From assembly GCF_023283945.1 (NCBI RefSeq), contig NZ_JAKIKW010000012.1, positions 62,001 to 126,000 on the forward strand: a stretch of 64,000 nt of DNA, in the 5' to 3' direction. Shown here in pieces: positions 26,036 to 36,569 of this stretch. Below the pieces are notes generated by a model. The model was given only the letters and a program-made list of their open reading frames with translations, searched no databases and had not been told where the DNA came from. A program made the position numbers and the translations under genes. This DNA is from Shewanella gelidimarina. GTDB taxonomy: Bacteria; Pseudomonadota; Gammaproteobacteria; Enterobacterales; Shewanellaceae. The stretch's first letter is position 1. Each line of letters starts with the position of its first letter.

Positions 26036-27034
26036 ATGCAGTCTTGGGTAAACAAATTATGGTATGACGGGCATATACTCAGATTTGTGTTTTGGCCGTT
26101 ATCGGTATTGTTCGGTTTAGTCACTTGGCTTCGACGGCAATTATTTTCGACAGGTTTAATGACGCAAGTTACTCTGCCTGTGCCGGTGATTATTGTGGGT
26201 AATATCACCGTGGGTGGCAGTGGTAAAACGCCTACCGTGATCTACTTAGTCGAATTGTTGCGTAAACAGGGCTATAAACCCGGCATCATTAGCCGCGGAT
26301 ATGGCGTAGAAATCCAAGGTGTACGCTCCGTGCGGCTCGGCGATAATGCCCATCAGGTCGGGGACGAACCCGCCATGATAGTGGCGAGAACTGGTGCTCC
26401 TATGGTGGTCGGTTCAAAACGTATCGACGCAGCAAAGCAACTGCTTACTGATTTTGAAGTCGATATCATTATCAGTGACGATGGCTTACAACATTATGCG
26501 CTTGGGCGCGATATTGAGCTTATTATTCTTGATGGTGAGCGACGTCTTGGTAACGGTATGCTGCTGCCTGCTGGCCCATTAAGGGAAGGGCGTTGGCGTA
26601 CTTCTACGGTCGATCACGTTATTATTAATGGCGGGACTGCCAAAGCGAATGAACAGCAAATGCGGCTGCAACCAACACGTTGGCACTCTGTCAGCGCAAA
26701 TATAAGTCAATTAAAAGCCCCTGAACCTGAGCAAGCCGTTGTGGCCATGGCGGGCATTGGTAACCCAAGCCGCTTTTTTGATACTTTATCGGACTTAGGT
26801 TTCAGGCCTGATAAAGTACAGGCATTTGACGACCACAGCGCTTATACCGAAGCGGAGCTAACAGCGCTCGCGGGTGAACGTCCGTTACTGATGACGGAAA
26901 AAGATGCGGTGAAATGTCGCGAATTCGCAAAAGATAACTGGTGGTATTTAGCCGTAGATGCGAAGCTACCACCTTCATTTGATCAACAACTCCTGGCCCG
27001 CATTAAACAACTGGCCATAGATAAACAAAGGTAA
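26036..27034 (+). CDS. lpxK: Tetraacyldisaccharide 4'-kinase
   Basis: A 332-residue inner-membrane enzyme that phosphorylates the 4' position of the lipid A precursor, the sixth step of the Raetz pathway. N-terminal hydrophobic helix ([15 protein letters not shown]), P-loop [13 protein letters not shown] near 57-69, and the conserved SDDGLQHY stretch near 147-154. AGGAAG lies upstream. The Trm112-family gene follows four bases after the stop. msbA is absent upstream, which marks the island junction. Confidence 0.97.
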   Translation: MQSWVNKLWYDGHILRFVFWPLSVLFGLVTWLRRQLFSTGLMTQVTLPVPVIIVGNITVGGSGKTPTVIYLVELLRKQGYKPGIISRGYGVEIQGVRSVRLGDNAHQVGDEPAMIVARTGAPMVVGSKRIDAAKQLLTDFEVDIIISDDGLQHYALGRDIELIILDGERRLGNGMLLPAGPLREGRWRTSTVDHVIINGGTAKANEQQMRLQPTRWHSVSANISQLKAPEPEQAVVAMAGIGNPSRFFDTLSDLGFRPDKVQAFDDHSAYTEAELTALAGERPLLMTEKDAVKCREFAKDNWWYLAVDAKLPPSFDQQLLARIKQLAIDKQR

Positions 27035-27038
27035 CAGC

Positions 27039-27215
27039 ATGGCATTTGATAAAAAATTACTCGAAATTGTGGCGTGTCCAGTATGCAAAGGAAAGCTAGA
27101 GTATAGCAAAGAAGATCAAAAGCTTATCTGCAAATTTGATAAGATAGCTTACCCGATCAATGATGGCATTCCAGTGCTACTTGAAAACAAAGCAGAGCCG
27201 CTAATCGAAGGCTAA
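27039..27215 (+). CDS. ycaR: Trm112-family protein (YcaR-like), 58 aa
   Basis: Short protein starting [20 protein letters not shown], with a CPVCKG zinc-binding-type pair and the usual [11 protein letters not shown] ending. Its place directly after lpxK is characteristic of gammaproteobacteria. The exact role is unsettled; eukaryotic Trm112 activates methyltransferases. A terminator follows about 70 bases later, so kdsB does not follow here, unlike E. coli. Confidence 0.93.
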   Translation: MAFDKKLLEIVACPVCKGKLEYSKEDQKLICKFDKIAYPINDGIPVLLENKAEPLIEG

Positions 27216-27282
27216 CTACATTAAAGGGTCGTTAGGACCCGCGAAACAGAGATTAAAATTAAGCTCTGAATTGATGTATTTT

Positions 27283-27308
27283 AAAAAGCGCCTTTGAGCG
27301 CTTTTTTG
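27283..27308 (+). terminator. Terminator after lpxK-ycaR
   Basis: Stem AAAAAGCGC / GCGCTTTTTT, six-base loop, T-run. The following ~440 bases to 27751 hold no gene that I can support and should include the promoter of the metalloprotease gene. Confidence 0.85.
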
Positions 27309-27751
27309 CTATTCTCACTCTCGCTATAAATCATTTTTAATAGCTGGTTTGCACAACACCTTATTGATAGCGTTAACAGCTCTAATGGTTAATACCCGTT
27401 AGCATAAATTGAAACTTTCAGATGTCGCTCTCTCTAGCTTCTGATAACAATCCTGCACCAAAATAGTAAATAATCATTGATAATTTTAGCAACTCCTCCT
27501 TTTCAATTACTTAGCGCTGCTACTGGCTAAATAGTGAGCGATCGATCAAAAAACGATCAATTGCTGTTTGTAAATTCGCCAATATTTTTGCTAGTATGCC
27601 CGCAGACTTAGCTGGTCAGCCCAGAGTGGGCAAGCGCTGCGACGCTCTGCAGTCGATAATTTGATCACTGTAGTACCAGAAAGCTCAACAATAAAAATCT
27701 GTCATTAGATCGGATTAAATAAGTAAGTTTGATTTTTAGGGGTAATGATTT

Positions 27752-30700
27752 TTGAACAAAGAAAATGTCAGATTGGCATCGAACTCGGCTACCAATTTTT
27801 GCAAACTATCAGGCGTCGGTTTATTGGTTTTTTCGGCCTTCACCTTTTCAGCATTTTCAAATTCTGCTGCAAACGCACATGCCAATATAGTAGCTCACGA
27901 GAAATCCTCAGCCCAAGGTCAGTCGCTAACTAAAGACAAACACGCCCACAAACAACAAGCAGAAGAACAGACATTGGTGCTTGCCAATCGTATGGCGGAG
28001 TATCGTCATGCGAACAAATCTAGTAAAAAACAACTTAAGTTAGAGTTGATGACACTCGCGCAAGCACGTCAGGCACTGCTTATCGAACTGGTAAAAACCG
28101 ATCCCACAGCGGCGGTGCGTGCCGTATTGCCGGCCGCGACCCGTTCCGGTATGCCGGACGACGTGCTCGCTATGCTGACTCAAAAGCGTGAGCTTAAAGG
28201 CGAGCTGCAAGTCTCATATGTGGATTATGCTGATAGCAGTCAGAGTCACCTGCGCCATTCATTAATGACAGAGAATGGACCTATTGAGTTGTATTTGTCT
28301 AAAAATACCCAAGCTGATGCACTGTACCCCGGGACTCGGGTAACCGCTAAAGGCTGGATGTTTACAGACGATAACTCGGATGAGATGGACTCAAGCGCGT
28401 TAGTGCTCAATGATGAGTTAGATAGTTTGGCGCTGCTCGCGGATCCCAGCGTTGCGATAACGACAGCCACCGTTTCCGAGTCAATGTTATCGAATACCAC
28501 TGGCGAGCAACGCACCTTGGTGCTGCTGGTCAATTTTCAAAATAATACCAGCCAGCCCTGGACTGTTGAACAGGCGCAGGAGTTAGTTTTTGGTCGTGTA
28601 AACGACTATTACCAAGAAGCGTCTTATGGGCGAACTTGGTTAAGCGGAGATGTACAAGGCTATTTCACCCTACCAATTGATGCGACTTGTAGTACTAACG
28701 CAGTCGACAATTACGGACGCCAAGCGGTTATCGACAGCGGCATTGATGTCAACAATTACGATCGCTGGATTTATCTCTATCCAGAGAATAGCAATTGCGG
28801 CTGGACGGGGCAGGGAACCATTGGCGGAAGCCCTTCTCGTGCATTTATCAACGGTTCAATGACACTCCGCACAGTGGGACATGAATTGGGTCACAACCTT
28901 GGATTGCACCATGCTAAGGATCTCGATTGTGGAGCGGATATTATCGGTGCCCGCTGCGCTTCAGCCGAATATGGCGATACCATGGATATCATGGGTAAAT
29001 CTGGAATAACAGGTCATTTTAATGCTTTTAGTAAGCAACAACTCGGTTGGATCACGTCTTCTGCGGGCGAAATTATCACTGCCGAGAGTGATGGCAGCTA
29101 TCAACTTGAACCCTATGAAACAGCGATTGCGGGTAAAGCCAAGGGGCTAAAGGTACGACGCGGCATTGATGCTGATACCGGGCAGCCGCTGTGGTACTAC
29201 CTTGAGTATCGACAGCCAATAGGCTTTGATAATTTCCTCGAAGGAAAAAGTGGCGTTACAGACGGTGTGGTGTTGCATTTAGCAACGGAAAATGATGTGC
29301 AGAGTAATCTGCTACTCGACATGATCCCAAATAGTGGCTTGCGTGACTTGGACGATTCGGCTTTGTTGGCCGGCGCCAGCTATACCGATATTGATGCCGG
29401 CGTGACGATAACGACTGAATGGGCCGATACTACTGGAGCGAGCGTAAATGTTAGCTACTCAGGTCTAAGCTGCGTTAAGGCTAATCCAAGTTTGTCATTG
29501 CTGCCAAACGAGAGTGCTTGGGTCGCAGCGGGTACCGCTGTGGTTTACAGTGCATCGGTGATTAATAATGACAGTCTTGGTTGTTCAACCTCTGATTATG
29601 ATGTGTCTGCATTTGTACCCAGTAGCTGGTCAGCTACTCAGACAAGCCTCAGATTGGCGCCTGGGATGAGTGGGATGGTGACACTGAATGTAAGCTCATC
29701 AGATACCGCTGCCGATGGATTTTACGATATTGAAATAAGGTCAGCAGACAGCAGTAATAGCGATTATGCTCAGACCGGAATTGTCAGTTATGTGGTGGAC
29801 TCTCCTGTCGCGACCTGCGTCATGGCGAGTCCAAGATTGATGTTGTCAGTTGACAACAGTGGTGAACTGGCTGCTGGGACGGTTGCGACCTATCGTGGCA
29901 GCATAACCAGTCAGGATAGCAGCAGCTGTGCGAGCAGTGATTTTGATATAACCGCTAATGTGCCTGCAGGCTGGAGCGTTGATACGCTAGCTGTAAGTTT
30001 AGCTGCGGGTGAGAGCCGTAATATTAGCTTAAACGTGGAGTCATCCACAGTGGCGCAAGATGGTACTTATGATTTCGATTTAAGTGCACAAAATCGACTA
30101 GATAATCGCTATACCGGCAATGCTATAGCCAGTTATACGGTATCAAACCCATTACCCGTTTGTACGCTAGCAGCGCCTGCTATTGTGGTATCAGATCCTC
30201 AAGGAGCCGAAGTGGTAGCGGCCACTCAGGTGAGTTACAGTGCAACGGTAACCAGTCATGATAGCGAGGCTTGTTTAGAGGCCAGTTTTGAGGTGTTTGC
30301 CGATGTCCCGACTGGCTGGAGCGCAAGCAATACGAAAGTGAACCTAGCACCGGGTGACAGTGCGGTGGTGAATATTATGATCACTTCTGACGCTGCAACG
30401 ACCGAGGGTTCATTTAACATCGCCGTTAACGCGAAAAATGCCATTGAAACAAGCTATATAGACAGTGACAGTGTCAGTTATACGGTTCAATCAGCCACTA
30501 ATACTGCGCCTGTTGCGGTTAATGATAGTGTGAGTATGGCCGCTAAAACGTCGGTCACTATTGATGTGCTAGGCAATGACTCCGATGCGCAAAGCGATGA
30601 GCTTGTTATCGTCTCGGTGAGCCAAGGTGCCAAGGGCAGTGTACAAATCACTAGCAGTGGGCAGCTGTTATACACCCCAGGCAAGCGCTTTAAGAGTAGC

Positions 30701-30808
30701 GACAGTTTTAGCTACACCATTAGCGACGGTGATATGACGGCAACGGCCTTGGTTAGCCTGAGCCTGAGCGGCTCCAGTGGTGGTAATAAAGGAAAGGGTA
30801 AAAAATAA
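27752..30808 (+). CDS. Secreted M11-like zinc metalloprotease with Ig-like repeats
   Basis: A 1018-residue exported protein starting at TTG with AGGGG nine bases upstream. Signal peptide (GVGLLVFSAFTFSAFSNSAANA). A prodomain of about 220 residues. Catalytic domain with HELGHNLGLHH at 377-387, the extended zinc motif of gametolysin-type (M11) peptidases, followed by a Met-turn candidate (MDIMG). Then three Cys-pair Ig-like repeats, each with a GWS or SWS box (about 575-685, 690-795, 800-905). A cadherin/VCBS-like module comes last, ending in a basic GNKGKGKK tail. It probably degrades extracellular protein. Alone in its transcript. Confidence 0.85.
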   Translation: MNKENVRLASNSATNFCKLSGVGLLVFSAFTFSAFSNSAANAHANIVAHEKSSAQGQSLTKDKHAHKQQAEEQTLVLANRMAEYRHANKSSKKQLKLELMTLAQARQALLIELVKTDPTAAVRAVLPAATRSGMPDDVLAMLTQKRELKGELQVSYVDYADSSQSHLRHSLMTENGPIELYLSKNTQADALYPGTRVTAKGWMFTDDNSDEMDSSALVLNDELDSLALLADPSVAITTATVSESMLSNTTGEQRTLVLLVNFQNNTSQPWTVEQAQELVFGRVNDYYQEASYGRTWLSGDVQGYFTLPIDATCSTNAVDNYGRQAVIDSGIDVNNYDRWIYLYPENSNCGWTGQGTIGGSPSRAFINGSMTLRTVGHELGHNLGLHHAKDLDCGADIIGARCASAEYGDTMDIMGKSGITGHFNAFSKQQLGWITSSAGEIITAESDGSYQLEPYETAIAGKAKGLKVRRGIDADTGQPLWYYLEYRQPIGFDNFLEGKSGVTDGVVLHLATENDVQSNLLLDMIPNSGLRDLDDSALLAGASYTDIDAGVTITTEWADTTGASVNVSYSGLSCVKANPSLSLLPNESAWVAAGTAVVYSASVINNDSLGCSTSDYDVSAFVPSSWSATQTSLRLAPGMSGMVTLNVSSSDTAADGFYDIEIRSADSSNSDYAQTGIVSYVVDSPVATCVMASPRLMLSVDNSGELAAGTVATYRGSITSQDSSSCASSDFDITANVPAGWSVDTLAVSLAAGESRNISLNVESSTVAQDGTYDFDLSAQNRLDNRYTGNAIASYTVSNPLPVCTLAAPAIVVSDPQGAEVVAATQVSYSATVTSHDSEACLEASFEVFADVPTGWSASNTKVNLAPGDSAVVNIMITSDAATTEGSFNIAVNAKNAIETSYIDSDSVSYTVQSATNTAPVAVNDSVSMAAKTSVTIDVLGNDSDAQSDELVIVSVSQGAKGSVQITSSGQLLYTPGKRFKSSDSFSYTISDGDMTATALVSLSLSGSSGGNKGKGKK

Positions 30809-30888
30809 TCTTAGCCATGGGCAAGCTGCTATCAATTGCGCTATATCATTAAGGTAATTGGGAGTTGTTTGAGAGGTGTTTGGTTATA

Positions 30889-30921
30889 AAAGAGGGCAAC
30901 GGGACTAACCGTTGCCCTCTT
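30889..30921. terminator. Bidirectional terminator between convergent genes
   Basis: Perfect stem AAGAGGGCAACGG / CCGTTGCCCTCTT with a five-base loop, placed between the metalloprotease gene and the convergent DUF11-type gene. Confidence 0.9.
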
Positions 30922-30974
30922 GCTAGGTCAAGCTTGTCATATTGTGAGTATTTGAGTGATTAGACTCATTTTAC

Positions 30975-33326
30975 TTACTCGATAATGTTAACTTCTGCTG
31001 AAATGAAGTTAACAACTTCAGCTCCATCGTCATCCTCTACGGTGACAACAATTCCGTTTAATGCGCCTTGTGTTGTAAACGCGATAGGCAGAGTATCTCC
31101 AAGACCCGGCTTGAGCTCTACAGTAAAGGCACAGTTATAGACTTCGCTGCCAGAGCCGCTGTAACCTAATACCGTTCCTATACTACAGGCTGAATATGCC
31201 ACGCCGGCATGTTCCCCGCCGATGGCATTCAGGATAGTAAAGGCTGGATGTGCATTGCCGTTAGCCACAGTGACACCACGTACGGTGAGTGCAGTTAAGG
31301 TTACATTTTCAACACCAGCATTGGTTAGTTCGAGCACCACTAACATGCTCGCAGCGAACGCCATATCCGTATCAGGGGCTTGCGGTGTAAAGTTCACCGT
31401 GGCGTTATCTGATGCGTCTACGTCCATATCGTCTTCATCGACACCTCTGATGGTGGCGACATTAACGTGGGGATCATCACCGAATTGACCCTGTAGTCCC
31501 TTGCTAATATTACAGCTTGCATACTCGCCAGGCTCTAGCACAAAGCCACTAAGAGGGGTGTCAGCGATAGCCGATCCGTTTTTGCTGTCGACCGTACATT
31601 CACCGGTTAAGGTACCGAAAATATCATCAGTTAGACTGCTGAAGGTTACGTCATCCACACCTGCTGAGTTAACGCTAAAGGTAAAGTTATAGCTAACATT
31701 GCTATAGTTGTCTGGATCGTCACCAGTCTCTAGTACTGAGGTTGGGGTCGCAGTTTTAACCAAGGTGATCATCGATGGCACATCGCGGATATCGACCATT
31801 GCTGAGTCGTTGCCGGTTGCTACATCGTTCTCATTATCGATGGCAGTTGCAGACGCTGTATTGGAGTGCAGATCGCCGGCATCGCCGCCAATGAACTTAG
31901 TAAAGGTACAAGTATAAGTGCCGCCGAAGGCGATAGTGGTGGACACGGCAGAACACTCATCGGCTAAAAGGTCACCAAATACGGTGTCACTTAACACGGT
32001 CAGAGTCAGTGGAGAATCCCAGAACGCGGCATTATTCGCGACGGTTACCGTAAAGTCGACATTAGCACCCGGTTCTAACACTTCTATAGGGTTGGCAGTC
32101 TTGGTCACCGTGATCGTTGGTGCCAGATTGGTGATCTGCACCGTGATTTCGTTACTACAATGATCGCCCTCAATGCTACCTGGAATGGCTGCACAGCTAT
32201 CACCGTTAGTGACGGCATCACCGTTCTTATCAAGCAACGCGAGTTTCACTAAGTCGTCATAGAACTCAGGGCTTTGATCGTTGGGTAAGTTTTGGTCGAC
32301 AATATGCACCGTGAAGGCACAACTGTATGAACCACTAGGTAATATTTCACCACCGTTAGCAGGTTGTGAACAGTTAGTCGCAGTCAAATACACGCCGTCT
32401 ACCATAGGCAAGACAGTATCTAGGCCGTTCCATAGATCCACAGTTTGGTCGAAGGTTCCTTCGCCGCCAATGTCAATCTCATCAGTTAGTGATGTAATAA
32501 ACAGTGAGGTTTGCGCATTAGGGTTAGTGAAGCTGACCGAATAGCTAAAGGTGCCGCCCGGTTCACTTCTCGATGATGATGCGCTAGTTAGCGTTTTAAC
32601 CACCATTGGTGCGGCAGGTTTGATAAATACATCAATATTAAAGGTGTCACAATTACACTTAGATCGGGTGCTTGGGATCTGCCCAGCAAAAGGATCTTCA
32701 TCGGTAGTACAGTTATCCCGCTCCTGGTTATCCCAGGCCGCACAGTAAGTGAAGTCGGCACGATTGTCCTGATCCTCATCCGAACACAGCATGGTGACAG
32801 ATTCGCCCACAAGTACGTATTCATCTGGGCCGAAAGCTTTGGTAATATCACCACATTGATCGCCGTCTAACTCAACATCAGCAGTCTCGCCACTGTTACC
32901 CGGTATAGGTAAAATCATACTACAGTCACGAAGACCTGGTCCATGCACGATTTGGGGACTTGCATCTGTCAAAGGTAGATAGAAGGTGGTGTCCCAACGC
33001 GCGCTTGCATTGGTTCGCACCGTCACATCTGCACTGAAGGTGAACACGTCTCCGAGGTTACACTCTGCGCTAGGATCAGTCGGTGTCACGTTGGTGATCT
33101 CGACGTCATTAGCGGTACAGTTGAGCTTACCCTGGCTGAGTTTATTACCAGATTCGAGTAGGTAGGCATCTGCCATACAGAATTTTTCTGGATTTTCACC
33201 TAAACCGAGCCAGTCATAAGCGCCAGCGTTGGCAGAGCTAAGACTGGTCACTCCATAAAGGGCTGTTGTGCTTATCAGCGCAATACCTAGCGCTCTGATA
33301 AGTCGTTTGCATCTAAATCGTTTCAT
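30975..33326 (-). CDS. Secreted DUF11-type repeat protein
   Basis: A 783-residue exported protein: basic start, signal helix (ALGIALISTTALYGVTSLSS) and ANAGA cleavage region. A Cys-rich N-terminal domain (~35-240) is followed by at least three beta-sandwich repeats of DUF11 type, each opening with a variant of VVKTLTSASS, ITVTKTANP or ITLVKTATP and carrying a Cys pair. Very acidic, with many Asp, Asn and Gly. There is no C-terminal anchor, sortase or PEP signal at the end (VNIIE). Probably a surface or matrix protein; function unknown. Confidence 0.8.
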   Translation of the reverse strand: MKRFRCKRLIRALGIALISTTALYGVTSLSSANAGAYDWLGLGENPEKFCMADAYLLESGNKLSQGKLNCTANDVEITNVTPTDPSAECNLGDVFTFSADVTVRTNASARWDTTFYLPLTDASPQIVHGPGLRDCSMILPIPGNSGETADVELDGDQCGDITKAFGPDEYVLVGESVTMLCSDEDQDNRADFTYCAAWDNQERDNCTTDEDPFAGQIPSTRSKCNCDTFNIDVFIKPAAPMVVKTLTSASSSRSEPGGTFSYSVSFTNPNAQTSLFITSLTDEIDIGGEGTFDQTVDLWNGLDTVLPMVDGVYLTATNCSQPANGGEILPSGSYSCAFTVHIVDQNLPNDQSPEFYDDLVKLALLDKNGDAVTNGDSCAAIPGSIEGDHCSNEITVQITNLAPTITVTKTANPIEVLEPGANVDFTVTVANNAAFWDSPLTLTVLSDTVFGDLLADECSAVSTTIAFGGTYTCTFTKFIGGDAGDLHSNTASATAIDNENDVATGNDSAMVDIRDVPSMITLVKTATPTSVLETGDDPDNYSNVSYNFTFSVNSAGVDDVTFSSLTDDIFGTLTGECTVDSKNGSAIADTPLSGFVLEPGEYASCNISKGLQGQFGDDPHVNVATIRGVDEDDMDVDASDNATVNFTPQAPDTDMAFAASMLVVLELTNAGVENVTLTALTVRGVTVANGNAHPAFTILNAIGGEHAGVAYSACSIGTVLGYSGSGSEVYNCAFTVELKPGLGDTLPIAFTTQGALNGIVVTVEDDDGAEVVNFISAEVNIIE

Positions 33327-34155
33327 AATATTTACCGTCCTATAAGTGAATAAGGATAAAACGTGCTAATTACTTGTTGTTTATTAACAACTTTAAACAA
33401 AGTTGTTGCTTGGGGTTTTTCAATATTTGGCGTAAAAGCATGGTTGCGCCATGGTTGGCATATTGCCGATAAGGCTGATTACCTGGCTGAAACAAGCGTT
33501 TGCTACTGGGTTACAGTGAGGTTAATTTCAAACTTATGGTTAAAGAGTAAGCAAGCATTAGGCCGTTTTGGTAGGTTATTGAATATGTTAATTAAACAAC
33601 TTAATCGGCTGCATTTTTAATGCACTTCTGTATCGTTGATGTAACAGCGGCTAATGAAGATTTATCTTAAGTGGTTGTTTGTAAATGATTTGATTTTGAA
33701 GCTGTTCACATTGGCGCTGTAACGCCTGTTACAGTTGCTGTTGTAATGCAGAGTCAACAGACTGGCTCAATTGTTGTTTTGCAGAATAGGTTGAAAATAT
33801 CAATTGGAAATAATTCGGGTTGTGGGTTGTGGTAGACGTTACTTTAGCTCTGTTTTAAATTTAATTAGCGGCGGGGCAGTTTGGCTTGGGTAATAGTGAA
33901 AGTCAGGCTGGAGTCATAGAGTCAGTGCAATAGAGCTTTATAAATAGCAGCTCTGTAGTTAAGCGGCTGGGGTAATGGCTGGCCCTTTAACGGGTTTTAC
34001 AGTCACCGATTTGAGCTGTTATCAAGGTGATACACCGTTGATGTGGAGTTATTGATAGGACAATTGCCAGTAAGAGATTGATATGAACTGTACTGGCATT
34101 GTGCAATCTAATATTGTAACGGATTAACCGATAGCGCCTTCTTGCCTGTGGCTAA
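33327..34155. other. Non-coding gap of ~830 bases
   Basis: No gene I can support. The 85-codon frame at 33363-33620 lacks a ribosome binding site and looks like translated promoter DNA. The right part near 33327-33400 must hold the promoter of the DUF11-type gene on the minus strand. Confidence 0.5.
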
Positions 34156-34947
34156 TTAATCGTTTGTTGCAGGCTTTGCGAGCAGCTCATCGAAAAGAAC
34201 TGCGAAGGTTTCATAACTTTGCGCGCCAACGACAAGTTGTGGACTTATCAATTGATTGCCTTCGATTCGACCAATGATAAAGCTGGGTGTACCTCTTATC
34301 CCTAAAGAGGATCCATAGGCGACATCTTGTTGTATTTTACTCGCAATAGCTTCATCTACTAGGCAGTCGTTAAATTGAGTTATATCTAAAGATAAGTCTG
34401 TAGCAGTCTGTTGGTATAGCGCATCATCGAGATTTTTCATATTGTTGAACAACAACTCACGCATTGGCCAGTATGCATCTTGTTTAAGGCCACAATTGGC
34501 GGCAATAGCGGCACCCTTAGCTTTTGGGTGAAAATTAAGCGGGAAATCTCGAGTCAGGTATTGGACTTTGCCGGTATCGATATACTTGGACTTTATCTTT
34601 GCGAATGTTTGATCGATGAAACGCTTGCAGTAAGGGCATTGGTAATCAGAAAACTCAATGATTGCCAGTTGTGAAGCCGTGCTGCCCAGTAATGGAAGAC
34701 TGCCGTTTGCATTGAAGTTAGTTTGCGTGGCTAAGGTTTTATATTGAGGCTTTTGAGAGCTCATTGCGATGGTATGTATATCGCTAACTTGGCTGCCTAT
34801 GCGACTGATATCTTTTTTCAATAGGCTAACGTCTTGCTTGAGTGAGCTTATCTCCTCTTTTAATTTTGCGTCACCTTGTGGCTGGCAAGCTACAATAAAT
34901 AGCGATGTCAGGATTAACACAATAGATTGTTTTTTATATCTTAACAT
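34156..34947 (-). CDS. DsbA-family thioredoxin-like lipoprotein
   Basis: A 263-residue protein with a lipoprotein signal (lipobox IVAC, Cys at 21). A coiled-coil segment follows (KEEISSLKQDVSLLKKDISR). Then a DsbA/DsbG-like thioredoxin fold with the redox site CPYC near 129-132 (FSDYQCPYCK) and the cis-Pro loop GTPSFIIG. It likely acts as a membrane-tethered periplasmic disulfide oxidoreductase; the coiled coil could drive trimerisation. The start lies 42 bases downstream of the broken sigma-54 regulator gene on the same strand. Confidence 0.85.
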   Translation of the reverse strand: MLRYKKQSIVLILTSLFIVACQPQGDAKLKEEISSLKQDVSLLKKDISRIGSQVSDIHTIAMSSQKPQYKTLATQTNFNANGSLPLLGSTASQLAIIEFSDYQCPYCKRFIDQTFAKIKSKYIDTGKVQYLTRDFPLNFHPKAKGAAIAANCGLKQDAYWPMRELLFNNMKNLDDALYQQTATDLSLDITQFNDCLVDEAIASKIQQDVAYGSSLGIRGTPSFIIGRIEGNQLISPQLVVGAQSYETFAVLFDELLAKPATND

Positions 34948-34989
34948 TGCCGCGATCCTCGATGTCTAAATAAATGTGGGTTGCTATTA

Positions 34990-36356
34990 CTAGAGTTTGA
35001 TTTTGCATTTTTTAATGAGACGATAAAATGTCGTTCTGGATATTTTTAGTTCGCGCGCGGCGGCTGATATGTTGTGGTCATTACGTTTGATAGCGTCTAG
35101 TAGCAGTTCTGTATCTATCTCAACTCTATGCTGTGCGAGGTTGACGATGTCGCTTCCATCTGACGGATATTTTGGAACTTTGATCCCTAAGTCCGTTTCG
35201 CTTAAATTTTCACTCTCGGCCATAATAATGGCGCGGTGTATACGGTTTTTAAGCTCTCTCACATTGCCTGGCCATTCATACTTAAGCATCGCCTCCATCG
35301 CGGCATAAGGGCGTATGGTTGGTGGGTAGGACTATATTGATGAAGGTACTCCTTTGCGAGCAATGTAATGTCAGCTTTATGTTCTCTCAGGCTCGGCGCA
35401 TGAAGATGTAATATATTGATCCGGTAGTAGAGATCTTCTCGGAAACGACCCTCTTCGATAGCGGTTTCTAAGTTAATATGAGAGGCGAATATTATCCGGC
35501 AATTAATGGTAATGGTTTTGCTGCCGCCTAAGCGTTCAATGATGTGCTCTTCCAGAAACTGTAATAGATTCACTTGCGACTCTAATGAGAGATCACCAAT
35601 TTCATCAAGAAACAAAGTGCCATTTTCAGCGCGTTCTATGTGGCCAATATATTGTTTGTCGGCGCCAGTGAAGGCGCCTTTTTCATGGCCAAACAGCTCT
35701 GAGTGGATCAGACTGGCAGGTAAAGCCCCGCAATTGATGGTAATGAATGGACCATTGCTACGTTTTGATTGGCTATGAATCAAATGTGCGCACAGGCCTT
35801 TACCCGTGCCCGTTTCTCCACTGATTAAAACCGCCTCATCAACCTTAGCGACCTTCGCTATCTGTGATCTTAGTGTATTGATCAGGCTTGAGTTACCTAA
35901 TAACGGGTTTTCATGATTAAGGTGATTAACTGGCGGTGGACTTTGTTGCTTTAGTCGCGCCATACCATAGGCATGACCTAATGTTTGGTTGAAGTGTTCC
36001 CAGTCGATAGGTAGATGATGATAGTCGGTGAAATAACGGGGTAAACACGATGCTAATTGATCATTTTCAAGCGTGCAGTCCACCGATATAGCCACCCATA
36101 TGAGGTTGTCTTGGGCCTCATTAAGCGCGTTTATAGTATGCAATACTCGTTGTAGCTGAGTCGCTGATATCAGCGCTATAGCGACATGAAAATTATATTT
36201 TTGCAACGATTTTATGGCAGCCGAAAGTGTATTGGCATGGAAACAGCGCCAATGAAATTGTTTGAGTTCTTCTCCGCAGCAAATCCTTTCACTTGTGAGA
36301 TCGAGTATCAAAATATCTCTATAAATGATATTTATTTCATGCTGGAATTTGTTCAC
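34990..36356 (-). pseudogene. Sigma-54-dependent activator (VpsR-like), frameshifted
   Basis: Two overlapping frames make one regulator. The first (35259-36356) has a degenerate receiver-like N-terminus (~1-140), then an AAA+ core with GETGTGKG (Walker A), the sigma-54 contact loop GAFTGA and FLDEIGD (Walker B). It runs out of frame after QYSPTHQPYA. The second (34990-35298) continues with KYEWPGNVRELKNR and a Fis-type helix-turn-helix (NISAAARELKISRTTFYRL). A single-base indel near 35295-35330 explains the break. The architecture resembles VpsR, a biofilm regulator. If real, the DNA-binding part is lost; a sequencing error would restore a normal ~450-residue gene. Confidence 0.8.
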
Positions 36357-36569
36357 GATATTCCCTAGAGGAATGCAGTGTCAGTACTGTGATAGCGAAT
36401 GATTAATGGTTAAATTCTAGGAAGGATTGGAGGGATCGCAAGTCAGCAGTGAAATAATACGCCATATAATTGACGAATGACAATATTTTAACGCTGCTAG
36501 CTGTGCTAACACCCTCATATTATGTTGATATTCTCTTTATAGGTTAAATGGGCATTAGTGATTTTAATG

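Noticed and set aside
33363..33620. 85-codon plus-strand frame
   Set aside because: No ribosome binding site, composition of non-coding AT-rich DNA, and it lies in the promoter region of the divergent secreted protein.
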